From Terrimonas pollutisoli (GTDB lineage Bacteria > Bacteroidota > Bacteroidia > Chitinophagales > Chitinophagaceae), in contig NZ_JARKNA010000016.1 in assembly GCF_029360765.1 (NCBI RefSeq), forward strand, positions 1-64,000: a DNA stretch of 64,000 nt. Direction: 5' to 3'. The notes beneath the pieces were generated by a model. The model did no database searches. It saw nothing but the letters and a program-made list of their open reading frames with translations, and had not been told where the DNA came from. Numbering within the stretch: the stretch's first letter is position 1; each line of letters starts with the position of its first letter. This document shows, piece after piece, positions 18,221-26,464 of the stretch. A program made the translations under genes and the position numbers.

Positions 18221-18240
18221 TTGAATAAAGCTTTATTCAA
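18221..18240. promoter_or_regulatory. Perfect 20-bp palindrome upstream of the EamA gene (candidate operator)
   Basis: The sequence TTGAATAAAG followed directly by CTTTATTCAA is a perfect inverted repeat with no spacer. With a -7 element at 18203-18210 the start site would be about 18198, placing the palindrome centre near -33. That is a typical position for a dimeric repressor or activator. Confidence 0.5.
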
Positions 18241-18270
18241 AAAACAAATCCCGCTGTTGGCGGGATTTGC
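18238..18270 (-). terminator. Rho-independent terminator after the Gfo/Idh oxidoreductase gene
   Basis: CAAATCCCGC (18245-18254) pairs perfectly with GCGGGATTTG (18260-18269) around a 5-base loop. Six T follow on the minus strand. It sits 20 bases beyond the stop at 18290. Confidence 0.85.
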
Positions 18271-18289
18271 AAAACATCATTTCATTACA

Positions 18290-19483
18290 TTATTCAAGTA
18301 CCTTCTCAATAATCTTATTCGTCTGTTTATTTTTCAGGATTAATTTTTTGGCGCCATAGTGTGTCACTTCTTCTTTGATCAAATAGTGATCGGCGTCGTA
18401 GTCGGTTAAATGACTGTCTTTGCTTACACCCACTTTACCTCTCCAGATATCCAGTTGCACCGGCTCCCACAATTTTGTTTTTGCAGATTTATAAGCGGCG
18501 TCCAGTACAGCATTCACCACATAGCCATCATAAAAAGTTTCTTTTGGCGCTTTACCTTTTTCCAGCGCATTGAACATATCAGTAAACATATGGTTATATC
18601 CCAACTCGTTTAGCTCATCGCCAACCGGGAACAACCAGCCTCTGTCACTTTCTGCTTTTTCGGCTACGTAATCAGCACCCTTACCGGTCGAAAACATTTC
18701 GAAGCCGGTTCGTAAAAAATTATTCATCCAGATGGTTCCTTCGGTACCCATCACTTCATCCCGCAGATCGAGGCCACCGCGAAAGGTCCAGCTTACTTCA
18801 AACTGGCCGATGGCGCCGTTTTCATATTTCACCAATCCTATTGCATGATCTTCGGCATCGATAGGTTTTACCTGTGTATCGGCCCAGCACATTACTTCGA
18901 CGGGCTTTATGTCCTTGCCAATAAAGCTTCGGGTAATCTCTATGCAATGACAACCCAGGTCTAAAATGCAACCGCCACCGGCCTGCTCTATGTCCCAAAA
19001 CCAATCGCTGTGTGGCCCGGGATGTGTTTCCCTTGATTTTGCCCAAAGTATGCGACCAATAGCACCTGCCTTTACACTTTCAATAGCCTTTAAAAATTTA
19101 GGTGTATAAACAAGGTCCTCCAAATAACCATTGAATATGCCGGCGGCTTCAACAGCCTCCAGCATTCGCTTCGCCTCCGCCGCATTTCTGCCAAGCGGTT
19201 TGGTTGTGATCACTGCTTTTTTGTGTTTACAGCATAATAATACTGCAGCCTCGTGCAAATTATTGGGGAGTGAAATACAAACCACATCTACATTGGGATG
19301 TGCAATCGCTTCTTCCATGGATGTGGTCCAATGTTCGCAGTGGTAGTCCGCGGCGAATTTTTTAGCACTCTCTTCCCTGCGTGAATAAATGCTGACAATC
19401 TTATCCTTGCTTCGTTGACCCTGTAATGATTCAGCATAAAACCGGCCGATAAAACCCGACCCAAGCATAGCGATACGTTGCAT
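18290..19483 (-). CDS. Gfo/Idh/MocA family oxidoreductase
   Basis: A 397-residue NAD(P)-dependent dehydrogenase. The Rossmann start IAMLGSGFIGRFYAESL binds the nucleotide. The usual EKP catalytic-lysine motif reads TTKPLGRN near residue 98, with the lysine kept. The substrate-side segment GGGCILDLGCHCIEI near 190 carries the conserved Asp and His. Members oxidise or reduce sugars, inositols or related compounds. It is the second gene after a phytanoyl-CoA dioxygenase-like gene on the same strand, which suggests a small catabolic unit. A strong terminator follows. The exact substrate is not inferable. Confidence 0.92.
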   Translation of the reverse strand: MQRIAMLGSGFIGRFYAESLQGQRSKDKIVSIYSRREESAKKFAADYHCEHWTTSMEEAIAHPNVDVVCISLPNNLHEAAVLLCCKHKKAVITTKPLGRNAAEAKRMLEAVEAAGIFNGYLEDLVYTPKFLKAIESVKAGAIGRILWAKSRETHPGPHSDWFWDIEQAGGGCILDLGCHCIEITRSFIGKDIKPVEVMCWADTQVKPIDAEDHAIGLVKYENGAIGQFEVSWTFRGGLDLRDEVMGTEGTIWMNNFLRTGFEMFSTGKGADYVAEKAESDRGWLFPVGDELNELGYNHMFTDMFNALEKGKAPKETFYDGYVVNAVLDAAYKSAKTKLWEPVQLDIWRGKVGVSKDSHLTDYDADHYLIKEEVTHYGAKKLILKNKQTNKIIEKVLE

Positions 19484-19544
19484 AGTGATGTTTATAGTTT
19501 ACTGTTTTTTGGTTTATTGTTTTTCACTTTTCACCTCTCACTTT

Positions 19545-20402
19545 TCACTTTGTATTCACTTCTTTTTCCCAGCCTGTTTCTTTCAATGCGGGGTCTTTTT
19601 CTTTTTGCAAAAAATCACCTGCTTCTGAGGCGCCTTTTGCAGCGGCTTCCATCAACGCACTGTCAGCAACAATATTGACCGGTTCCTTCCATGATGTGGA
19701 ATCATCATTGTAAGCGGGATTGGATAAGGAGTTATAACAAGAGATGATCGACCAGCGTGGTTTATCAGATGTGTTGGCTTCGGACCGGTGCAACAAATTG
19801 CTATGAAAGAACAAGGCATCGCCGGGTTGAATTTCAACATATACATGGTCCATTGTTTTCAAGGCATGGTTTACCATCGTCATATCGGCGCCAACCTGCT
19901 CGCCGGCAAAGCCATGGTTGACACGACCGAGTTTATGCGAACCTTTGATCACCTGCAGGCATCCATTGGCCTTATTGGCTTCAGTTAAAGCAATCATCAC
20001 ACTCACAAGCTGATCTGGAAAAAGAAACTGGTTTTTGTACCAATAACCATAATCCTGGTGCCACTCCCAGGCGCCGCCTACTTTGGGTTGCTTTTGCATC
20101 AGTTTGGTATGAAAATGACAGACCGGTGAATCGCTGTCAAGCAATTTGGCAACAGAATTCACCATCCGGTTGCTGCGCAATAAAAGGCTGTATACATCGT
20201 CACCCGGTTTAAACCACAGTGTTAATTTTGTTTTTTTACCAGACTGATCGTTGAGGTCAACCGCATGCTGATTAATAACGGTGTCTTCAACAGCAATGCT
20301 GTAAAGCTTGTCGATTTCTTCTTTACTGAAAAAGTCAGGAACAATGACATAACCATCTTTGTGAAAGGCCCGGACTTCCTGGTCAGAAATTAATCGTGCC
20401 AT
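19545..20402 (-). CDS. Phytanoyl-CoA dioxygenase (PhyH) family protein
   Basis: A 285-residue Fe(II)/2-oxoglutarate oxygenase-like protein. The metal triad is visible as HQD in WEWHQDYGYW (about residue 117) and the distal His in FFHSNLLHRSEAN (about 200); the following Arg in KPRWSIIS is placed to bind 2-oxoglutarate. It would hydroxylate a small organic substrate, not necessarily an acyl-CoA. The downstream Gfo/Idh gene (61-base gap) could act on the product. The spacer between them is a low-complexity run of TTTTCAC-type units. Confidence 0.9.
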   Translation of the reverse strand: MARLISDQEVRAFHKDGYVIVPDFFSKEEIDKLYSIAVEDTVINQHAVDLNDQSGKKTKLTLWFKPGDDVYSLLLRSNRMVNSVAKLLDSDSPVCHFHTKLMQKQPKVGGAWEWHQDYGYWYKNQFLFPDQLVSVMIALTEANKANGCLQVIKGSHKLGRVNHGFAGEQVGADMTMVNHALKTMDHVYVEIQPGDALFFHSNLLHRSEANTSDKPRWSIISCYNSLSNPAYNDDSTSWKEPVNIVADSALMEAAAKGASEAGDFLQKEKDPALKETGWEKEVNTK

Positions 20403-20437
20403 AATCAGAGGATTTAAAAGTGAAAATTTTTTTTAGA

Positions 20438-21211
20438 CTACTCGTTGTTTGATTTAAGTTTAGCAAGTTCGGCTTGTAAACTCTCATACAATTGCTCTTT
20501 GTTTAATTCTCTTTTGGATGCCAGTTTGGTTTTTATTGAATCCGTAACATTGATAATTACAGCCGGCGTCAGTTCATAATTTTCTGCAAGTGAATTCAGC
20601 TTCGTTTCATTGTTGAGCAAACTATTATCTCCGAGGGCCATTTCCCAAATTCTTTTCCGCTCCTCTTTGGTTGGCGGAGGAAAATGGATGATCGATTGAA
20701 AACGGCGGGTAAAGGCCTCATCAATATTTGATTTCATATTGCTTGCCATAATGACCAGGCCATTATAATTTTCGATGCGTTGCAACAAATAGTTAACGTC
20801 CAGGTTTGCATACCTGTCATGTGAATCTTTAACCTCGCTCCGTTTACCAAACAATGCATCCGCCTCATCGAAAAATAATATCCAGCCTTTTTGTTCTGCA
20901 GTATCAAAAAGCCGGGCAAGATTTTTTTCTGTTTCCCCAATGTATTTTGAAACCGTTGCAGCAAGATCAACACGGCAGATATCAGTTGAAATTTCTTTTG
21001 CTAAAATGGATGCGGCCGTGCTTTTGCCAGTACCGCCCGGGCCGTAGAATAAAACGCGGTAGCCGTCTTTCAACTTGTTTTTTTGATTTACCAAACCTGC
21101 ATGCTGCGCCAGCCAACTTCTGAGTTGGTCTATTTGTTGTAACGTAGAAGAGTTTAAAACAATATCTGCCCAGTGTTTTTGGGTGGTCATATGATGGAGG
21201 GGAAGTTCCAT
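20438..21211 (-). CDS. AAA family ATPase
   Basis: A 257-residue single-module AAA+ ATPase. Walker A is GPGGTGKST (about residue 54), Walker B is ILFFDEADALFGKR (about 110), and the arginine-finger region is AFTRRFQSIIHF (about 175), followed by a small lid domain. Such compact ATPases remodel proteins and are sometimes found with phage-tail-like injection systems, but no such genes are here. An alternative ATG at 21190 would remove seven residues. The minus strand upstream reads TAACTTG, one T short of the -7 consensus, 7 nt before the ATG, so a near-leaderless message is possible. Confidence 0.9.
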   Translation of the reverse strand: MELPLHHMTTQKHWADIVLNSSTLQQIDQLRSWLAQHAGLVNQKNKLKDGYRVLFYGPGGTGKSTAASILAKEISTDICRVDLAATVSKYIGETEKNLARLFDTAEQKGWILFFDEADALFGKRSEVKDSHDRYANLDVNYLLQRIENYNGLVIMASNMKSNIDEAFTRRFQSIIHFPPPTKEERKRIWEMALGDNSLLNNETKLNSLAENYELTPAVIINVTDSIKTKLASKRELNKEQLYESLQAELAKLKSNNE

Positions 21212-21262
21212 ATTTTTGCAAGTTACAGTTTCTCTTATCCCCCTGTAAAATAAAATTTAGTT

Positions 21263-22162
21263 ATGGAATATAAGCAATTGGGCAAGTCTGAACTTCGGAT
21301 TTCAACGATCGGCCTCGGCTGCATGTCCTTGTCTCCCTTAAAAGAACAGGAAGCCAAAGCAATAATTGACCAGGCAATAGAACAGGGTATTAATTATTTT
21401 GACACGGCTGATTTATATGACAAGGGAAAAAACGAAGAATTGTTGGGCAAAGCATTGAAGGGAAAAAGAGACAAAGTGATTATTGCAACCAAGGCCGGCA
21501 ATCAATGGAAAGAAGATGGAAGCGGTTGGGAGTGGAATCCCCGCAAAGAATATATTGTAAAAGCTGTAGAGTCAAGCCTGCAAAGATTGCAGACTGATCA
21601 GATTGATCTGTACCAATTGCATGGTGGCACTATCGACGATCCCATCGATGAAACGATTGAGGCATTTGAACTTTTAAAGAAACAAGGAAAGATCCGGTAT
21701 TATGGAATCTCCTCTATCAGGCCTAATGTAATCCGTGAATATGTAAAGCGTTCTTCGATTGTAAGTGTAATGATGCAATATAGCCTGGCCGACAGAAGAC
21801 CGGAGGAAACTATTTTCGGCTTATTACAGGAAAATAATATTGGCGTATTGGCGAGAGGTTCACTTGCACAGGGCCTGCTGATCAATAAACCTGCGAAAGA
21901 ATATTTAGGTCATACCCCTGGGGCGATCATAGCGGCGGCTCAATTAATGCAGGGAATTACTGTGACTAATCAAACTGCTGCGCAAACTGCTTTATTATAT
22001 GTATTGCAACAACCAGCTATAACGGCCTCGGTGATAGGGATAAGTAAAATGGAACAATTGAAAGAGATTGCTGCAACAACCAATAAAGAGAAACTTACTG
22101 AAGAAGCTATGGCAATGTTGCAGGAAGCGCTACCTGCGAAATATTATGAACAACATCGCTAA
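21263..22162 (+). CDS. Aldo/keto reductase
   Basis: A 299-residue NADPH-dependent (beta/alpha)8 oxidoreductase. The catalytic tetrad is visible: Asp and Tyr in YFDTADLYDKGKNEELLG (about residue 48), Lys in ATKAGNQW (about 75) and His in YQLHGGTID (about 118). The C-terminal cofactor site contains SVIGISKMEQLKE. The start IGLGCMSLSP is canonical. It reduces aldehydes or ketones of unknown identity in the cytosol. It is divergent from the AAA ATPase gene, with 51 bases between the starts. Confidence 0.95.
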   Translation: MEYKQLGKSELRISTIGLGCMSLSPLKEQEAKAIIDQAIEQGINYFDTADLYDKGKNEELLGKALKGKRDKVIIATKAGNQWKEDGSGWEWNPRKEYIVKAVESSLQRLQTDQIDLYQLHGGTIDDPIDETIEAFELLKKQGKIRYYGISSIRPNVIREYVKRSSIVSVMMQYSLADRRPEETIFGLLQENNIGVLARGSLAQGLLINKPAKEYLGHTPGAIIAAAQLMQGITVTNQTAAQTALLYVLQQPAITASVIGISKMEQLKEIAATTNKEKLTEEAMAMLQEALPAKYYEQHR

Positions 22163-22163
22163 A

Positions 22164-22195
22164 AAAATAAAGCTCCAAACTTTAAGCCGGAGCTG
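22164..22195 (-). terminator. Probable terminator after the Thr-rich membrane protein gene
   Basis: AGCTCC (22171-22176) pairs with GGAGCT (22189-22194), and on the minus strand a T-rich run (ttatttttt) follows. It lies between convergent genes and may serve both. Confidence 0.5.
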
Positions 22196-22251
22196 ATTAT
22201 AATTAAGTGGAAAAAATACCACAGTGCGACAAGAGTGAACCGCTGAATAAC

Positions 22252-22524
22252 TTAAACTTCCCTGTCTCTTACTACGGTAGTTTTTTCCGTTGTGCTGGAC
22301 GTATTGCCACGCATCAGGGCAAAAAGAATTAAAATAAATATTGCCCCGCCCAGAACCCATACCCATGGTTGTGTGTACCATGTTGTAGTAGTGGTAGTTG
22401 TCGTAGTTGTTTTTGAAGTACTCGAGCTGGTACTATCCTGCGCCAATAAGGCGGTTTGAAAGAGGCAAAGCATTATTATACCCAGGAAGCGTTTTAAATT
22501 AAACAAGATCGCTGATTGTTTCAT
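22252..22524 (-). CDS. Small threonine-rich single-pass membrane protein
   Basis: I do not recognise the family. The 90-residue product has an N-terminal signal peptide (about residues 12-29, ending LLAQD), a low-complexity Ser/Thr stretch with about ten consecutive threonines, one strong transmembrane helix (WVWVLGGAIFILILFALM, about 53-70) and a basic/acidic tail (KTTVVRDREV). It would sit in the inner membrane with the Thr linker outside. A terminator follows and a long palindrome lies upstream, so it looks like a separate unit from the polyketide operon. Its reading frame, signal peptide and helix support it as a real gene. Confidence 0.7.
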   Translation of the reverse strand: MKQSAILFNLKRFLGIIMLCLFQTALLAQDSTSSSTSKTTTTTTTTTTWYTQPWVWVLGGAIFILILFALMRGNTSSTTEKTTVVRDREV

Positions 22525-22525
22525 G

Positions 22526-22585
22526 TGTCATGTTTTTAGATGAAGATAATTATACATTATATGATCTAAAAACTATGCCATGACA
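22526..22585. repeat. Long imperfect palindrome between the polyketide operon and the Thr-rich gene
   Basis: Arms GTTTTTAGAT (22532-22541) and ATCTAAAAAC (22564-22573) pair perfectly. Outer arms TGTCATG (22526-22532) and CATGACA (22579-22585) extend it with a 5-base bulge. It could end the operon or form an operator for the small gene; no T-run follows. Confidence 0.55.
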
Positions 22586-22617
22586 TTTGGAAGAATTTGA
22601 CAATAAACTTTACTCTT

Positions 22618-23802
22618 TTAAAAAGATTTACCATGAGTTTGACGCACGAGGTATAATGCGAGCTTAGGAATTTTTTTTCCCAGGTATATGAGAAGATAAA
22701 TAAGCCATTTGTTGTCAAACATTCTTTGAATTATACGCCCTGTTTTTAATCGTTTCGAAAAATTAGTTTGCCATAGCCGATTGTATTGTTTCTCCATTTT
22801 TTCACGGGAAATAGCTCCTTTCAGGAAAAGGTCGATCTGTTCTGCGGCCAGTTTGCTGGCATGGAGGGCCATGCTCATTCCATTGCCACATAGGGGTGTG
22901 ATCATACCGGCGGCATCGCCGGCCAATAGTACATGTTCTTCTACCTGTGTTTTCCGGTCAAAACTTATCTGCGATATGGTAACCGGCTGATCAAACAGTT
23001 TATAGTGCTCAATAAAAATTTTTTTTAGATAGGGATTATGCGATAGGATTGTTTGCTCCATTACTTTAATGGACCCATTGCACCTGGCGAGGTTGCCAGC
23101 AGTGGTTAAATAACAAAGACAATATTTGTTTTCTTCTATCTTCACTATACCACAATATCCGTTGGGAAAATAGTGTAATGCAATCGTATCCGGTGAAAAA
23201 TCAACCTGCACATGATACTTCACTCCAATATAATTATTGAGTTTACTTTTTTTCTTTGAAATAAAAGGTCGCTTCCAACGAATGTCCAGGTTGCTTCTTT
23301 TACCAAAGCTGCCACAAACAACAGGAGCCGTATAAGCTTTTCCTTGTGCTTCAACAGTAAAGGAAGAAGAGTTAAAATGAATCCCGGTTACTTTCGTATT
23401 TTCTTCAACTAAAGCACCATTGCTTCTTGCAATTTCTGCCAGTGCATAATCAAGCACAAAACGACTGATGCCAAAGCCGCCCAGCGGCAATTGCTGATCC
23501 AGCGTTTTTCCATTGGTCAGAGAGATCTGCAGCCGGGAAATGTGTGATATATTCATCTCATCCAAAGGAAGTCCTAACCCAATAAGAAAATCCCATGACT
23601 CAAGGCTGATATATTCGCCACACACTTTGTGGAAAGGATATTGTTCTTTTTCAAGAATAATGACCTTATAACCCCTTTTTGCCAGTTGGATAGATATTGC
23701 CAAACCCGCTAAACCACCGCCAACTATGACGGCGTCGTATTCGTTTTGGACATAAGTGTGAGCCGGAGCTTCTGCGGGTAAAGTGTTTTTGGCGCTAGCC
23801 AT
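22618..23802 (-). CDS. FAD-dependent oxidoreductase of the type III PKS operon (geranylgeranyl-reductase-like)
   Basis: A 394-residue flavoprotein. The dinucleotide-binding motif is VIVGGGLAGLAISIQLAKRG near residue 25, with EKEQYPFHKVCGEYIS next, and the second FAD motif is LLAGDAAGMITPLCGNGM near 290. This pattern matches the group that includes geranylgeranyl reductases and aromatic hydroxylases (PHBH fold). It overlaps the methyltransferase gene by 8 bases and is last in the operon. By analogy with SrsC of Streptomyces griseus it may hydroxylate a resorcinol ring; reduction of a prenyl chain is the alternative. Confidence 0.88.
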   Translation of the reverse strand: MASAKNTLPAEAPAHTYVQNEYDAVIVGGGLAGLAISIQLAKRGYKVIILEKEQYPFHKVCGEYISLESWDFLIGLGLPLDEMNISHISRLQISLTNGKTLDQQLPLGGFGISRFVLDYALAEIARSNGALVEENTKVTGIHFNSSSFTVEAQGKAYTAPVVCGSFGKRSNLDIRWKRPFISKKKSKLNNYIGVKYHVQVDFSPDTIALHYFPNGYCGIVKIEENKYCLCYLTTAGNLARCNGSIKVMEQTILSHNPYLKKIFIEHYKLFDQPVTISQISFDRKTQVEEHVLLAGDAAGMITPLCGNGMSMALHASKLAAEQIDLFLKGAISREKMEKQYNRLWQTNFSKRLKTGRIIQRMFDNKWLIYLLIYLGKKIPKLALYLVRQTHGKSF

Positions 23803-24502
23803 TGGACTCGTTTTTATAACTGACTAAGTAGCGAAAAGCCCATCGCCATTTAATAGCAGGCTTGCCTGGTTTGGCCGCTTCAAACAACCTGGCCCAGTCG
23901 CTTGCGGTGAAGCTCCGGGCAACAGACAAGCAGGCGTCATTTTTTACAAGATAGGATTTGCTGAAAAATTTTGTGATGTATTTGATCAGGTAATAAGCGA
24001 GCCAATGCCGGTGAAGATCGTTGATGAAAAAGCCGTCAAGCGAATTTTGCCGAAGCCATCTTAACATAAAAACCAATTGCTCGTCTGTAAAGTGATGACA
24101 AAAAAGGGACGAAAAAATAATAGACGGCTTGATATTGCCGAAACTTACAGTTGCATAGTCGCTACAGATCCATTTGCAGTTTAATTGAGGGTATTGCTTT
24201 TTTGCAAAGTCAATGCAGTCGGGATTCATGTCAATGCCGATAAAAGATGAAGCGATATTATTTTTCCGGCAATATTTATCGATGGCAACCAGATTGTCGC
24301 CACCACCACATCCGATCTCGCATATAATTATTGGCCCATTGCCTTTTTTTAATTGTTTAACGCCGCTAATGGTGATCGCATGACCGCCGAGCCAGGTGTT
24401 GATGATATTTAATTCCTTTAAAGTTTGTGTGATAGCTGCAAACGGAATGTTGCTGTCATCCATTAGCTCTTTCTGGTAGCTGCGTTGTTGTAGATTGATC
24501 AT
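23795..24502 (-). CDS. Class I SAM-dependent methyltransferase of the type III PKS operon
   Basis: A 235-residue methyltransferase. Motif I is IIICEIGCGGGDNLVAIDKY near residue 57, followed by the acidic SAM-ribose residue in FIGIDMNPDC near 87 and a post-motif around SIIFSSLFCHHFTDEQ. Length and layout fit small-molecule O- or C-methyltransferases. It begins with ATGA overlapping the stop of the polyketide synthase, so the two are translationally coupled. The likely role is methylation of the polyketide phenol or pyrone (inference from position). Confidence 0.88.
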   Translation of the reverse strand: MINLQQRSYQKELMDDSNIPFAAITQTLKELNIINTWLGGHAITISGVKQLKKGNGPIIICEIGCGGGDNLVAIDKYCRKNNIASSFIGIDMNPDCIDFAKKQYPQLNCKWICSDYATVSFGNIKPSIIFSSLFCHHFTDEQLVFMLRWLRQNSLDGFFINDLHRHWLAYYLIKYITKFFSKSYLVKNDACLSVARSFTASDWARLFEAAKPGKPAIKWRWAFRYLVSYKNESNG

Positions 24503-25590
24503 GCAGATAAAATAAACGTTTCCATGCTAATGCCCGGTCCAAAGGCTGCACCAAAGATCTTATCGGTATTGGAATAGCTCGGTTCATTCATGATCTTCTC
24601 CAATACAAATAAAATCGTCGGCGACGACATATTACCATACTGCTGTAACACTTCATACGACTTATCCAATTGCCCATCTTGCAGACCCAAGCTGCCATGC
24701 ACGGCTTCCAAAATTTTTTTACCACCCGGATGAACGCACCAGTGAGTGATATCTTCTTTTGTTAACCCGGCAGGTTGGAGGGCACTCATCACCAGTTCGC
24801 TAAAATCTTTTTCGATCAAAGCCGGGACATACCCGCTAAGCGTCATTAAAAATCCTTTTGAAGATAACTTCCAGGCCATATCATCTTTGCCACTTATATC
24901 GACTGTTGAGTAGAAATGCTCAATCAGGGGTCCCGGTTGTTTTTTATTTCCCGTGACTAAAATTGCAGCTGCACCATCGGCAAACAGCATACTGCTGGTA
25001 ATATTGTCAATGGTATGTTCTTTTTGAAAATGCAGGGTGCAGAGTTCGGTGCACACAATTAACACGTTGGCATTTTTATCAGTCCGGCAAAAGGCATCTG
25101 CCATTCGCAGGGCCTGAATTGCCGCATAGCAACCCATAAAATTTACCGAGGTGTGAAATGTAGTGGAAGGCAATTGCAATAATTCTAATAATTCAAGGTC
25201 AAGCCCGGGTGCACTCATTCCTGTGCAGCTAACAGTAATTAGATGAGTGATATTAGCATTGGAGTTTCGTAAACATTTTTCAATCGCCGTTAAAGAGAGC
25301 GGAGCCGCATATTGCTGGTACCAGGTAAGTCTTTTTTCGAGGCTGGGAAAGGGCTCCAAATTTTCTGAAGGAGGATAAAACTGCCAGTCCGATGCTGGTA
25401 AACTATAATCGGGTATGACGGAATAGCGGGTATCAATACCACCTTGCCGGTAAAGAAATTTCAGTTTACGCTTATCCTCTTCATTTAAAGCATATACTCT
25501 TTGCATAAAATCAAGAATATCTTCTTGCCCGTGCCGGTATTCAGGTACTGATGTCGCTATCGAAACAATCTTACTCAAATTGATTTGCAA
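24499..25590 (-). CDS. Type III polyketide synthase (chalcone/stilbene synthase family)
   Basis: A 363-residue homodimer-forming ketosynthase. The catalytic triad is complete: Cys in TVSCTGMSAPGLD (about residue 120), His in WCVHPGGKK (about 285) and Asn in YGNMSSPTILF (about 319). NFMGCYAAIQALRMA near 150 is also family-typical. It should extend an acyl starter with malonyl-CoA to a tri- or tetraketide that cyclises to an alkylresorcinol or alkylpyrone. The frame starts at a TTG directly after an in-frame TAA and overlaps the UbiA stop by 20 bases; no upstream ATG is possible, so TTG is the likely start. Confidence 0.95.
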   Translation of the reverse strand: MQINLSKIVSIATSVPEYRHGQEDILDFMQRVYALNEEDKRKLKFLYRQGGIDTRYSVIPDYSLPASDWQFYPPSENLEPFPSLEKRLTWYQQYAAPLSLTAIEKCLRNSNANITHLITVSCTGMSAPGLDLELLELLQLPSTTFHTSVNFMGCYAAIQALRMADAFCRTDKNANVLIVCTELCTLHFQKEHTIDNITSSMLFADGAAAILVTGNKKQPGPLIEHFYSTVDISGKDDMAWKLSSKGFLMTLSGYVPALIEKDFSELVMSALQPAGLTKEDITHWCVHPGGKKILEAVHGSLGLQDGQLDKSYEVLQQYGNMSSPTILFVLEKIMNEPSYSNTDKIFGAAFGPGISMETFILSA

Positions 25591-26434
25591 TTAATAAAAT
25601 GATAAAAGCCAAATTGGTGCATATAGCAGCCAGCCAGTTCATCTTCATCGTATTTTTAAAATTGGCCGCACGGTTATCTTTTTTAACCGCTACAAACCAT
25701 TTGATGAAATAAACGACGATTGGAACGAAAAAGATGCTTACTAGCAAAAACTCATTCCCCTGGTTGGTGGTTATAAAGAATTGTGCCATGAATAACCATG
25801 AAAAAAAATAAACAACAGCACAAAAGATAAAAGTGCCATTGTAACCAAGTTTATAACTAATGGTAATGACGCCGTCTTCAAAATCCTGCTGATGCTGATA
25901 GATCTGGGTGAGGGGATAAAAACCACCAATCAATAAGGCGCAAATAAGCATGCCCTGCCAGGGAACAAAAAATTCCGGTATCTGCTGGCTGCCGTAGTAT
26001 ACCAGCCAAAATGTGAATGCTCCCTGGAAAACAATGACTGTCAGGTAGCCAATGACCGGATATTTTTTTAGACGGATACCCCGGTAACTATACGCCTTCG
26101 AAGCGCCGATATAAAGTGGCATCAGGAAGCCAAACAGCGGAGTTATTAAAAAGCCCAGCAAGATAGCTGCGAGGTCTAAAACGATTGTGGTGAAATATAG
26201 TTGTTTTGATGGTGAAGGTGGTTTTTCCAAACCGCCAATGCTACCGGTGTCTCTGTCCATATAACTGTTATAGCCGTTGCTGGCCGGGTAGACCATGAAA
26301 TGAAGAATAATAAAAATTAAGATAGCCCTGGTCCAATCAACAGTTGGTACCTGTGATATAGCAAAAAAATAAATAGGGGATAAAAAAATGGAAAAAGGAA
26401 GCCGCAGCAATTTTATTGTGGAAGCTGAAAGCAT
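25571..26434 (-). CDS. UbiA family prenyltransferase
   Basis: A 287-residue integral membrane protein with eight to nine hydrophobic helices. The two Asp-rich prenyl-diphosphate motifs are visible: NGYNSYMDRDTG near residue 55 and YQHQQDFEDG near 178. The family transfers isoprenoid chains to aromatic acceptors in the inner membrane. It is first in a four-gene operon with a type III polyketide synthase, a methyltransferase and a flavoprotein, so the acceptor is probably the phenol that the synthase makes. Menaquinone or haem A roles are less likely because of this context. Confidence 0.92.
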   Translation of the reverse strand: MLSASTIKLLRLPFSIFLSPIYFFAISQVPTVDWTRAILIFIILHFMVYPASNGYNSYMDRDTGSIGGLEKPPSPSKQLYFTTIVLDLAAILLGFLITPLFGFLMPLYIGASKAYSYRGIRLKKYPVIGYLTVIVFQGAFTFWLVYYGSQQIPEFFVPWQGMLICALLIGGFYPLTQIYQHQQDFEDGVITISYKLGYNGTFIFCAVVYFFSWLFMAQFFITTNQGNEFLLVSIFFVPIVVYFIKWFVAVKKDNRAANFKNTMKMNWLAAICTNLAFIILLIANQFE

Positions 26435-26464
26435 AGACCCCGTTTGTTTATTTCTAAGTTAGTA

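Noticed and set aside
20438..21211. AAA ATPase as part of a contractile injection system
   Set aside because: No tube, sheath or baseplate genes lie nearby; the ATPase alone is not evidence.
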